From Porphyra umbilicalis (taxonomy: Eukaryota; Rhodophyta; Bangiophyceae; Bangiales; Bangiaceae): a stretch of 64,000 nucleotides of DNA. The notes under the pieces were generated by a model. It was not told the DNA's origin, made no database searches, and saw nothing but the letters and a program-made list of their open reading frames with translations. The stretch is taken from contig KV919036.1 of NCBI GenBank assembly GCA_002049455.2, positions 1 through 64,000 of the forward strand, written 5' to 3'. Shown piece after piece: positions 19,212 to 27,061 of the stretch (positions within the stretch are counted from its first letter, which is position 1; every line of letters starts with the position of its first letter). A program made the position numbers and the translations under genes.

Positions 19212-20444
19212 ATGGGCTCCAGCCTGGGATGGACGGACGAGGACCGCGTGCCGCTGTGTAGGGCCTACCTGGAGGTGAGCGAGGACCCTGTGAGCGCCAC
19301 TGGTCGCTCCAAGGACCAGCTGTGGGCGGCTGTGCACGAGAAGTGGACGGACCTGATGACCAAGAAGGGGCCCCTGCGCGTCAAGCGCAACGTCAGTGCG
19401 TTGGAGAAGCAGTTCAAGAAGATCCGGAAGGGGGTGAGCTCGTTTACTTCTTACTACCTGGCCGTCAAAAACATGCAAACTACCGGGAACCTGACGGAGG
19501 AGGACATTATCAGCGGTGCGGTCGCGCGGTACTGCTCGCTGGACATCTACGAGTCCATCCGCAGCGACCGGGAGAAGGACAAGCGCAAGGGCAAGACGGC
19601 CAAACGCAAAGCCAAACTGGCGCATTGCAAGTGGGTGGGGTGCTGGCGCGTTTTGCGCACATCTGACAAGTTCAGCGGCGCGGCCAACACGGCGGACGAC
19701 GCGAGTGTGGACGTGGGCGACTCTTCAGACGAGGACGGCGAGAGCGGGAGCACGAGCAGCCCGAACTCGCGCAACAAGGGGTATCAGAGCCGCCCGGGCG
19801 GCATCAAGGCCGCCAAGCTGATGCGGTCGGAGGACGCTGGAGTGGAGAAGCAGGTCAAGGCGAGCACGGCGGCGGTGGACAAGTTGACCGTTGCGCAGCA
19901 AGAGCGCACTGCGCTTTGCTTTTTTGACTCTCCCTCGATGCGTCACACGCCCGAGGCGGCACAGTACCGGCAGGCTGTTATGCTCAAGATGATGCAAGCT
20001 GCTGGCCTGGCGGCGCCCCCTGCACCGGCTCCCACGCCTGCGCCGCCGGCGCGCAGTGCTGCCAAGAAGATCCATGTTGTGGAAGTTGGCGACGGCGTGG
20101 CCGCCATGGAAGTCACCACTCTCGCGGCTGATGCATCGTCGTCGGCGCCGCCGGCGGCCGGCTCTGCCGCCGGAGCTAACGCGCCGCCGGGGGAGGACCC
20201 ACCGGCGGCGCGTGTGGCAGCAGATACTGCTGCTGCAACGGCTCTGGCGGCGGGGGCGAAGTCGCCGGCGGCGCCGCCGGCGCGCGGCAGCAGGGGGGGC
20301 GACAACCAGCGTGGCCGCAAGTCGCAAGCCGCGAAGCAGCGCGCCGCTTCTGCGGCTCTCAGCAAGCAGCTGGATACAACCCGCGGCCTTGACCAAAGTA
20401 GCGAGTCTGACACGACGACGACCACCACCACGGACACTGAGTAG
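19212..20444 (+). CDS. Harbinger SANT/Myb-like DNA-binding protein
   Basis: The 410-residue product begins just before a SANT/Myb-type trihelix domain (residues 1 to about 95: GWTDEDRVPLCRAYLEVSEDP, then LWAAVHEKW and SALEKQFKKIRKG). This is the form found in the second protein of PIF/Harbinger transposons, which binds the element ends and carries the nuclease into the nucleus. A basic cluster (KDKRKGKTAKRKAK) at about residues 120-135 is a likely nuclear localisation signal. The C-terminal half is Ala/Ser-rich, ending in an acidic Thr run. The start is the first ATG before the domain; a longer N-terminus in the same frame is possible. The copy 2 protein is the same length and almost identical. 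Confidence 0.85.
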   Translation: MGSSLGWTDEDRVPLCRAYLEVSEDPVSATGRSKDQLWAAVHEKWTDLMTKKGPLRVKRNVSALEKQFKKIRKGVSSFTSYYLAVKNMQTTGNLTEEDIISGAVARYCSLDIYESIRSDREKDKRKGKTAKRKAKLAHCKWVGCWRVLRTSDKFSGAANTADDASVDVGDSSDEDGESGSTSSPNSRNKGYQSRPGGIKAAKLMRSEDAGVEKQVKASTAAVDKLTVAQQERTALCFFDSPSMRHTPEAAQYRQAVMLKMMQAAGLAAPPAPAPTPAPPARSAAKKIHVVEVGDGVAAMEVTTLAADASSSAPPAAGSAAGANAPPGEDPPAARVAADTAAATALAAGAKSPAAPPARGSRGGDNQRGRKSQAAKQRAASAALSKQLDTTRGLDQSSESDTTTTTTTDTE

Positions 20445-20503
20445 CGTAGCGACTGTGTATTGCTTTGTGCTTAGTGACATGTAGCAGCAGCTCGGTGACA
20501 ACG

Positions 20504-20549
20504 AAAGGTTTTTTTTTTATCCCTCTTCGGGGGTTTTTTTTTCCTACAC
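20504..20549 (+). terminator. T-run / GC hairpin / T-run module after the SANT gene
   Basis: AAAGG, ten T, AT, a CCC-loop-GGGGG hairpin, nine T and CCTACAC. The same architecture, with the same AAAGG and CCTACAC edges, lies in sense orientation just after the DDE nuclease gene. It starts about 60 bases after the SANT stop and ends 2 bases before the next ATG. It may be an RNA 3' end signal or a polypyrimidine-rich leader for the next frame; the function is inferred. Confidence 0.45.
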
Positions 20550-20551
20550 TT

Positions 20552-21484
20552 ATGTCTTTCTCGGTGCACACAGACGACCTTGCGGCCCAACCGCGGGCAG
20601 CAACAGCCGCGGGCGAGGGGACCTCGGCGCCAGCGCCGGGGCGACGGCACGCGGCGACAGCCGCGAGCGAGCAAACGCCAGCGCAAGCGCGGGGGCAACC
20701 GCGGGCACGAAAAGCCGCGGGCGAGGGGACCGCGGCGCCAGCGCAGTGGAAACCGCGGGCAGCAACAGCCGCGGGCGAGGGGACCGCGGCGCCAGCGCCG
20801 GGGCGACGGCACGCGGCGACAGCCGCGAGCGCGCAGACGGCGGCGCAAGCGCGGGGGCAACCGCGGGCACCAACAGCCGCGGGCGAGGGGACCGCGGCGC
20901 CAGCGCCGGGGCGACGGCACACGGCGACAGCCGCGAGCGAGCAAACGCCAGCGCAAACGCGGGGGCAACCGCGGGCACGAAACGCCGCGGGCGAGGGGAC
21001 CGCGGCGCCATCTCAGAGGCAACCGCGGGCAGCAACAGCCGCGGGCGAGGGGACCGCGGCGCCAGCGCCCGGGCGACGGCACGCGGCGACAGCCGCGAGC
21101 GCGCAGACGGCGGCGCAAGCGCGGGGGCAACCGCGGGCACCAACAGCCGCGGGCGAGGGGACGGCGGCGCCAGCGCCGGGGCGACGGCACACGGCGACAG
21201 CCGCGAGCGAGCAAACGCCAGCGCAAACGCGGGGGCAACCGCGGGCACGAAAAGCCGCGGGCGAGGGGACCGCGGCGCCAGCGCAGAGGCAACCGCGGGC
21301 AGCAACAGCCGCGGGCGAGGGGACCGCGGCGCCAGCGCCGGGGCGACGGCACGCGGCGACAGCCGCGAGCGCGCAGACGGCGGCGCAAGCGCGGGGGCAA
21401 CCGCGGGCACCAACAGCCGCGGGCGAGGGGACCGCGGCGCTAGCCCGCGGGCGACGGCGGGGGGCAACAGGCGGGCAGCGGTAG
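20552..21484 (+). CDS. Possible 18-residue tandem-repeat protein
   Basis: From MSFSVHTDDLAAQPR the frame runs 310 codons through repeats of 18 residues, for example AAGEGTAAPAPGRRHAAT and AASAQTAAQARGQPRAPT. The DNA period is 54 bp, so unit gains and losses preserve frame. Copy 2 has exactly 36 residues more (two units) and stays open. An AATAAA signal lies about 145 bp downstream. No known domain is seen, and other frames across the array are also open, so coding is only plausible. The product would be basic and disordered. Confidence 0.35.
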   Translation: MSFSVHTDDLAAQPRAATAAGEGTSAPAPGRRHAATAASEQTPAQARGQPRARKAAGEGTAAPAQWKPRAATAAGEGTAAPAPGRRHAATAASAQTAAQARGQPRAPTAAGEGTAAPAPGRRHTATAASEQTPAQTRGQPRARNAAGEGTAAPSQRQPRAATAAGEGTAAPAPGRRHAATAASAQTAAQARGQPRAPTAAGEGTAAPAPGRRHTATAASEQTPAQTRGQPRARKAAGEGTAAPAQRQPRAATAAGEGTAAPAPGRRHAATAASAQTAAQARGQPRAPTAAGEGTAALARGRRRGATGGQR

Positions 21485-21500
21485 ACGCGGGCGAGCGATG
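20580..21500 (+). repeat. 54-bp minisatellite with 270-bp higher-order repeat
   Basis: The landmark GCGACGGCAC occurs at 20641, 20803, 20911, 21073, 21181 and 21343. The spacings of 162 and 108 bp alternate, i.e. three and two 54-bp units, giving a 270-bp higher-order unit. Units contain CCGCGGGC and CGAGGGGACCGCGGCGCCAGCG motifs. Copy 2 has two more 54-bp units. Confidence 0.85.
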
Positions 21501-21628
21501 CTGCCCGGTGTGGGCCGCCCGTTCGCACGTCGCCGCAGGCCCGAGTTCGGAGCCGCAAGCGAACGCGGGCGAGCGGTGAGCGCCGAGTACATTTCTTCGA
21601 ATGTTCTCGGCCAGCATGACAGTGGGAC

Positions 21629-21639
21629 AATAAAATAAA
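21629..21639 (+). promoter_or_regulatory. Overlapping poly(A) signals
   Basis: Two overlapping AATAAA hexamers are followed by a GT-rich stretch (GTGTTGTTTTTGGAGTATGTGGG), the usual arrangement of a polyadenylation site. It probably ends the plus-strand transcript covering the SANT gene and the 18-residue repeat frame. It is conserved in copy 2 at 39069-39079. Confidence 0.6.
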
Positions 21640-22199
21640 AACAGTTCTGCCGAAATCGGTGTTGTTTTTGGAGTATGTGGGCATGTTCAAATTATAGGTC
21701 GCGTGACTGACTGTACAGCCCCCGTAAGACCCCGTCTCGCGTTCTCAACTTTTGTGGCGCAAATACATGCACATGTCTTGCTGTCCGTGCTTCGTATCTC
21801 AACGCCACCGCTCAAATGGAACGAGAGGGCGCGGGGGATGTTCGCTTTCCCGCATGGGGATCAGCCCCGCGCGAAGGCCGCCCCTCCCACAACGATCTGC
21901 CGCACCGCCAGCGGCGGGGGTCGTGGGCCGGCACTGGCGGCGCGGCGCGTTCGCTGCGCCGACCGCTGCCGGGCGGCCAGTGCGGCGCGAGCGCGGCGCA
22001 GCAGAGCTTTCTACCCTCGCCGCCGCTGCTGCGGCCGCGGCGCGGCGTTAACGCGCCCGGTGACGCAACGGCCACGCTGGCGGCGGCGACACGGGCAGCG
22101 CGCCGCCGACGCTGTTGGCGGCGAAGCGCGGCGGGGACGACGGCGGCGGGCGGTCGGTGCCGTGTGCGGCCGACGGCGACGGGAAGGGCCGCGGGCTGA

Positions 22200-22990
22200 T
22201 TGGGGGGGGAAGGGTGGCGGGGAACGGGGGGGGGGGGTCTCTGCCACCGCCGCTGCCGCACCGTGGCGCAGCGCGCGCCCCTGCGCGTCGGCACTGCCGG
22301 CCGCGGCGGCACGGCGGGGGGGTTGGCGGGGGGGGGGGGGGGGGGGTCTGTGCCACCGCCGCTGCCGCATCGTGGCGCGGCGCCCGCCCCTGCGCGTCGG
22401 CAATGGCGGCCGCGGCGGCACGGCGGGGGGGTTGGCGGAGGGGGGGGGGGGGGGGTCTTTGCCACCGCCGCTGCCGCATCGTGGCGCGGCGCCCGCGCGC
22501 TGGCAATGGCGGCCGCGGCGGCGCGGCGGGGGGGTTGGCGGGGGGGGGGGGCGGGGGGGTCTTTGCCACCGCCGCTGCCGCATCGTGGCGCGGCGCCCGC
22601 GCGCTGGCAATTGCGGCCGCGGCGGCACGGCGGGGGGGTTGGCGGGGGGGGGTGGGGGGGGGGTCTCTGCCACCGCCGCTGCCGCACCGTGGCGCAGCGC
22701 GCGCCCCTGCGCGTCGGCACTGGCGGCCGCGGCGGCACGGCGGGGGGGTTGGCGGGGGGGGGGGGGGGGGGGTCTCTGCCACCGCCGCTGCCGCATCGTG
22801 GCGCGGCGCCCGCCCCTGCGCGTCGGCAATGGCGGCCGCGGCGGCGCGGCGGGGGGGTTGGCGGGGGGGGGGGGCGGGGGGGTCTTTGCCACCGCCGCTG
22901 CCGCATCGTGGCGCGGCGCCCGCCCCTGCGCGTCGGCAATGGCGGCAGCGGCGGCACGGGCGGCGCGTCGCCAACGCTTTTGGCGGGGGG
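22200..22990 (+). repeat. G-run minisatellite of about 108 bp, seven units
   Basis: Seven units of 103-110 bp start GCCACCGCCGCTGCCGCA at about 22243, 22352, 22461, 22564, 22669, 22778 and 22888. Each contains a run of 10-20 G after GGGGGGGTTGGC. Indels in the G runs destroy any common reading frame. The G-runs could form G-quadruplexes on the plus strand. Copy 2 has eleven units. Confidence 0.9.
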
Positions 22991-23425
22991 GCGCGGCGGC
23001 CGCAAGAGCGGCGGGTCCCTGCGGCCATACTGCCGTTGGCGGCGGTGGCGTGGGCGGCGGCGGCGGCGGCGAAAGCGGCGGTGGCGTGCCCGTGGCCACT
23101 CCACGGCGTTTCGTGCCGCAGTCCCCGCACCCCACACGGCCGCCGCCCGTCGGCCGCCGCCGCCACTGCCGCCGCCGCGGGGCTGCACGCGCTGGTGGCT
23201 GCCGCCGATGGCGCCGACGGCACGACGCGCCGGCGGTGGTTCTCCCTTTGCCTCCCGTGGGTGGCGACGCGGGTGCGAGGGCCGCGGCTTCTCCGGATGT
23301 TTCTTTTTTTTTTGCACCTACGTCCCACGTCTTACTTGGACTCCATCCCACTCGCGCACCACGTCTCCCAAAGAAGTAAATGAATGTAGTAAACTCAATG
23401 CAAACATGTTCCCACAACGCAAAAG

Positions 23426-23839
23426 CTACGCCCGCTCGCCATGGATGCGGCGGGCAAGCTGAATGTCCTTGGTCATGACAGTCACACGCTTTCCGTGGAT
23501 GGCGCACAGTTGAGCGTCCTGGAAGAGGCCCACCAGGTAGGCCTCGGACGCCTCCTGAAGCGCCAGTACAGCTGACGCCGAAAAGCGAGGAGAGTTGGTG
23601 TACTCCTGCGCAATCTCGCGCACCAGCCGCTGGAAGGGGAGCTTGCTGATAAGCAGCTCCCCCGACCGCTGGAATTTGCGGATGTCCCGCAGGGCGACCG
23701 TCCCAGGCCGGTAACGGCGCTTGACTGCGGCCTTGCCACCGGCCTTGGACTTGGTCGCCCGCCTGGCGGCGGCCCTGGCCAGAGAAGCCGGGGCCTTGCC
23801 GCCAGTGGACCGCCGCGCCGTCTGCTTCGTCCGCGCCAT
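23426..23839 (-). CDS. Histone H3 variant carried by the transposon
   Basis: Encodes 137 residues including Met, one more than canonical H3. The ATG gives [11 protein letters not shown], an excellent H3 N-terminus, and the frame ends ...GERA then TAG, the exact H3 C-terminus. The histone fold is intact ([64 protein letters not shown]), with C110 and H113 conserved. Compared with canonical H3, K9, K27 and K56 are arginine and K79 is replaced; K18 and K23 also appear lost, and the tail around 28-40 is rearranged with one extra residue. K4, S10, K14, K64, K115 and K122 remain. R131 is His in this copy. No metazoan-type histone stem-loop follows the stop. A TATA and CCAAT boxes lie upstream on the same strand. 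It lies wholly inside the Harbinger element and is present in both copies. Confidence 0.95.
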   Translation of the reverse strand: MARTKQTARRSTGGKAPASLARAAARRATKSKAGGKAAVKRRYRPGTVALRDIRKFQRSGELLISKLPFQRLVREIAQEYTNSPRFSASAVLALQEASEAYLVGLFQDAQLCAIHGKRVTVMTKDIQLARRIHGERA

Positions 23840-24178
23840 GGCTGGCGGGGCGCAGGTGTGGTAGCCGCCACGGGTGGGGGAGGAGCGGGGGGGCAGGAGG
23901 AGGGGAGTTGAGGCGGGGTGAGGGGGGGGCAGGTCCACGCCAGACAACAGTCAGCGCGGCCGGGCCAGGTCCCACCAACGGTAGAGGCTGGGGGCGCGGG
24001 GGGGGGGAAGGGGGGCAGGGTGCCAGGGGGGACAGGTCAACCCCAGAACACAGCCGGCGAGGCGGGGACAGGCCGCACCGCCAGTGGAGGTTGGCGGGGC
24101 GGGGATGGGGAAGGGGATGGGCAGAAGGGACGATGCTGCCGGATGACGCCGAGAGGAGATGGCTGGGATGGGCTCCTC

Positions 24179-24184
24179 TATATA
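24179..24184 (-). promoter_or_regulatory. TATA box of the transposon H3 gene
   Basis: TATATA in the context GGTATATAGAGG on the minus strand, about 340 bp before the H3 ATG. The long gap implies a long 5' untranslated region or a 5' intron ending near CGCCAG just before the ATG. Identical in copy 2. Confidence 0.55.
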
Positions 24185-24659
24185 CCTGGAGTGGGTCTGC
24201 CTGGGGTGCCGTGGGTGACGGTCGCGGCCACTGCCCGGCAGAGACCACCTGGGCAGCACCAGAAAGCCCTCCGCGACTCAGGTTGGATGCATCAGTGGGG
24301 ACATTCCATCGCCTTTGTATTGGGCTCGCAGAGTCACCCGAATCCGCCGTCTCTATGACTGGTTTCAAGCGTGGACATGTACACTTCTTCTCATCTTCGT
24401 GAGTTCGTGTTCAATAAAGTGCGGAATGTATTGCAAGAGAAAGGAATGCTTGTCCGAAGAACCGCGCCACCCGTACGCTGACGCCCTACGCAATGCGGGA
24501 TCGTTCACCACAGATCGCCCCATCTGATCGCCCCCCCAGGGAGCGATCTTCGGATGACAAACCGCCTCCCCCCCGCTCTGTGAGGGTCCCGCTGTCGCCG
24601 CCGTAGATCTCATTCGCAGCCATCCACTCGACGGCGTCATACAAACTGCGCGACAGCAA

Positions 24660-25154
24660 CCAATGGGGTGTGCAGATATGCTGTTAAACAACCACACGGT
24701 TCAGAGCTGTGCAGTGTCAGATGTATGCACGTGTTCTTGTTGGTTCTTCATAAGTGTACGTCGGGGACCGCGTGATTTTCTGTCGTTCGCCCTCTGTGGG
24801 CATTGAAACAGCGCCGCGACAACCAATGGAACGGCTTAGACATGTTCATTGAAATTGACGGGGGGCCAAGTCTTGCTATGTATGGTACATACCAGTGGTG
24901 TGGTTGGTTCTTGAACTTGTGTAAGTAGTCACATGAGCTGCTGGCGACCGTCAACTGTCGGACAAGAACTTTCGAGAGCCACGATAACCAATGGGGTTAC
25001 TGACAGTTGTTATTCATCAAACATGTGGTTGGAAGCCTTGCATCGATAATAGATACAGGTGTTTTGATTGGTCGTTGTCGTCATGTGAGGGATCGCATGA
25101 CCATCCACACGTTCGTGACTGGCGTATCTTCTTTGAGTGACGCCATGTCATTGG
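24660..25154 (-). promoter_or_regulatory. CCAAT-box array upstream of H3
   Basis: CCAAT occurs at 24660, 24823 and 24988 (163 and 165 bp apart) with inverted ATTGG at 25067 and 25150. The surrounding sequence is a degenerate repeat of about 164 bp, each with TTGGTTCTT and AACCAATGG elements. CCAAT boxes are common in histone promoters, where NF-Y-type factors bind. The spacing is conserved in copy 2 (42533, 42696, 42861). Confidence 0.5.
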
Positions 25155-25235
25155 ACTGTGTCATCGTCAGCACCTTATGTGGCAATGAATTGTTTGTGCG
25201 GGATTTTTGTGACGAGCGATAACGGCAGAAGCAAG

Positions 25236-25241
25236 TTTATT
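25236..25241 (-). promoter_or_regulatory. Minus-strand AATAAA signal
   Basis: TTTATT on the plus strand reads AATAAA on the minus strand, just beyond the end of the GGC-rich block. It could end a minus-strand transcript from that block. Confidence 0.3.
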
Positions 25242-25599
25242 AATGCGGTCCATGGGCAGCGTGTCGAGCCACAAGATCTTGCGAAGCTCGCACGCGCAAT
25301 CATCTGGCGGCTCTTCGCACGAAAGCCTCCCCACCGCAGGCCGCCCTGCCCACGCTGCTGCTACCCGCAATCCTGCCCCGCCCGCGCTCCCGAGCCGCCA
25401 CCGCCAGCAATCTCTGAAGCCTGGTCGCCTGGAGCCGCTCCGCCGCCGCGGCGCGGGCGCTGCGTACCCTCGCGCCGCCGCACGTGCGCTCGCCGCCAGC
25501 TGGACTCCGCAAGCGCAGTGGGCGGCGTCGCTGGCGGCCAAGTGCGCCATGTGCGGCGAAGGCGACGGCAGCAGCTGCGGCTACGGCTGTGACGGCGGC

Positions 25600-25647
25600 A
25601 GCAGCGACGGCGGCAAAGGCGGCGGCGGCGGCGGCCGCGGCGGCGGG

Positions 25648-25690
<43 letters not shown>

Positions 25691-25861
25691 TCAGCGGTGG
25701 CGGGGGCGGCGGCGGTGGCGTCGGCGGTGGCGGGGGCGGCGGCGGCGGCGGCGGCGGCGTCAGCGGTGGCGGGGGCGGCGGCGGCGGCGTCGGCGGTGGC
25801 GGGGGCGGCGGCGGCGGTGGCGGCGGCCATGGCAGTGGTGGCGGCGGTGGCGGCGGGGGCA

Positions 25862-25892
<31 letters not shown>

Positions 25893-26014
25893 CGGGGGCA
25901 GCGGCGGCGGCGGCGGTGGCGGCAGGGGCGGCGTTGGCCGTGGCGGTGGTGGCAGCGGTGGCGGCGGGGGCAGCGGCGGGGGCAGCGGCGGCGGCGGCGG
26001 CGGCGGCGGGGGCA

Positions 26015-26045
<31 letters not shown>

Positions 26046-26107
26046 CGGGGGCGGCGTTGGCCGTGGCGGTGGTGGCAGCGGTGGCGGCGGGGGCAGCGGC
26101 GGAGGCA

Positions 26108-26138
<31 letters not shown>

Positions 26139-26689
26139 CAGGGGCGGCGTTGGCCGTGGCGGTGGTGGCAGCGGTGGCGGCGGGGGCAGCGGCGGGGGCA
26201 GCGGCGGCGGCGGCGGCGGCGGCGGTGACGGCAGGGGCGGCGTTGGCCGTGGCGGTGGTGGCAGCGGTGGCGGCGGGGGCAGCGGCGGGGGCAGCGGCGG
26301 CGGCGGCGGCGGCGGTGGCGGCGGGGGCAGCGGCGGCGGCGGCGGCGGCGGCGACGACAGCGGCGGCCCGCTGCCGCTGCGTGCCACCTCCGTGCCGACC
26401 CCCTCGGTGGCTGCCGCTGTGCAGCCGTCGCCTGGCCTCCCGCCGCCGCACCTGCACTCGCCGACAGCCTCGACGCCGCCCAAGCGCAGTGGGCGGCGTC
26501 GGTGGCGGTCAACGGCGGCGGAGGAAGCAGCTGTGGTGGCGGCTGCACCGGCGGCTGCGAAGGCGGCAGCGGCGACGGCGGCGGGGGCGGCGGTGGCGGT
26601 GCGGGCGGCGGCGGGGGCGGCGGCGATGGGGGCGGCGGCGAAGGTGGGGCGGCGGCGGGGGCGGCGGCGGGGACGGGGGCGGCGGCGGG

Positions 26690-26726
<37 letters not shown>

Positions 26727-26820
26727 TTGGCGGTGGCGGCGGTGGCGGCGGCGGCGGCGGCGACCCGCCGTCGGGCGCTGCGCGGCCACCGGCGCGGGAG
26801 CCGCGAGCGCCAGCATGACC
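25600..26820. repeat. (GGC)n-rich array with open frames on both strands
   Basis: Almost uninterrupted GGC/GGT/GGG/GTC triplets that would encode poly-Gly or poly-Ala on the plus strand and poly-Pro or poly-Ala on the minus strand. Longer units are recognisable, for example GGCGGCGTTGGCCGTGGCGG repeats and a non-repetitive island GTGCCACCTCCGTGCCGACC at about 26382. All frames are open by composition, so coding strand and product cannot be decided. The minus-strand frame, ending upstream of an AATAAA, would give a proline-rich extensin-like protein. Copy 2 has an extra 536-bp duplication. Confidence 0.8.
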
Positions 26821-26989
26821 ACGGGTTGCCACCGTGTGGAGGCCGCGGCAGGCCGGCGCGGGCGGCCCTCACGACGGCGACGACCGCGGCCGAGGCAGCC
26901 CGGGGGATCCCCCGCCGGACCCGTCGGCTAGTCACTCCGGGTTAGCGGCGCTGGGGGCCTCCCGCCATTCGAACGATCGTAGCAAAGGT

Positions 26990-27032
26990 GTGTAGGAAAA
27001 AAAACCCTGCCCAGCGGGAAAAAAAAACCTTT
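26990..27032 (-). terminator. T-run / GC hairpin / T-run module after the DDE gene
   Basis: In sense orientation: AAAGG, nine T, CCCGCTGGGCAGGG, eight T, CCTACAC. It begins about 30 bases after the nuclease stop codon. The edges and layout match the module after the SANT gene, although the hairpin sequence differs, which suggests a shared 3' signal. Confidence 0.45.
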
Positions 27033-27061
27033 GTGTCTACTCTACTACGCCCTACATCGCG

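Noticed and set aside
20580..21500. CRISPR-like array
   Set aside because: Units are contiguous 54-bp minisatellite repeats without unique spacers, in a eukaryotic transposon.
23330..23425. Histone mRNA 3' stem-loop
   Set aside because: No GGCTCTTTTCAGAGCC-like hairpin was found within about 100 bases after the H3 stop.
22011..24368. Very long minus-strand frames over the G-run minisatellite and the H3 locus
   Set aside because: Products are Pro/Arg/Ala repeats; the frame overlapping H3 is out of phase with the real histone frame.
24413..24418. Plus-strand AATAAA as a gene end
   Set aside because: No plus-strand gene is supported just upstream; it lies in the H3 promoter region of the other strand.
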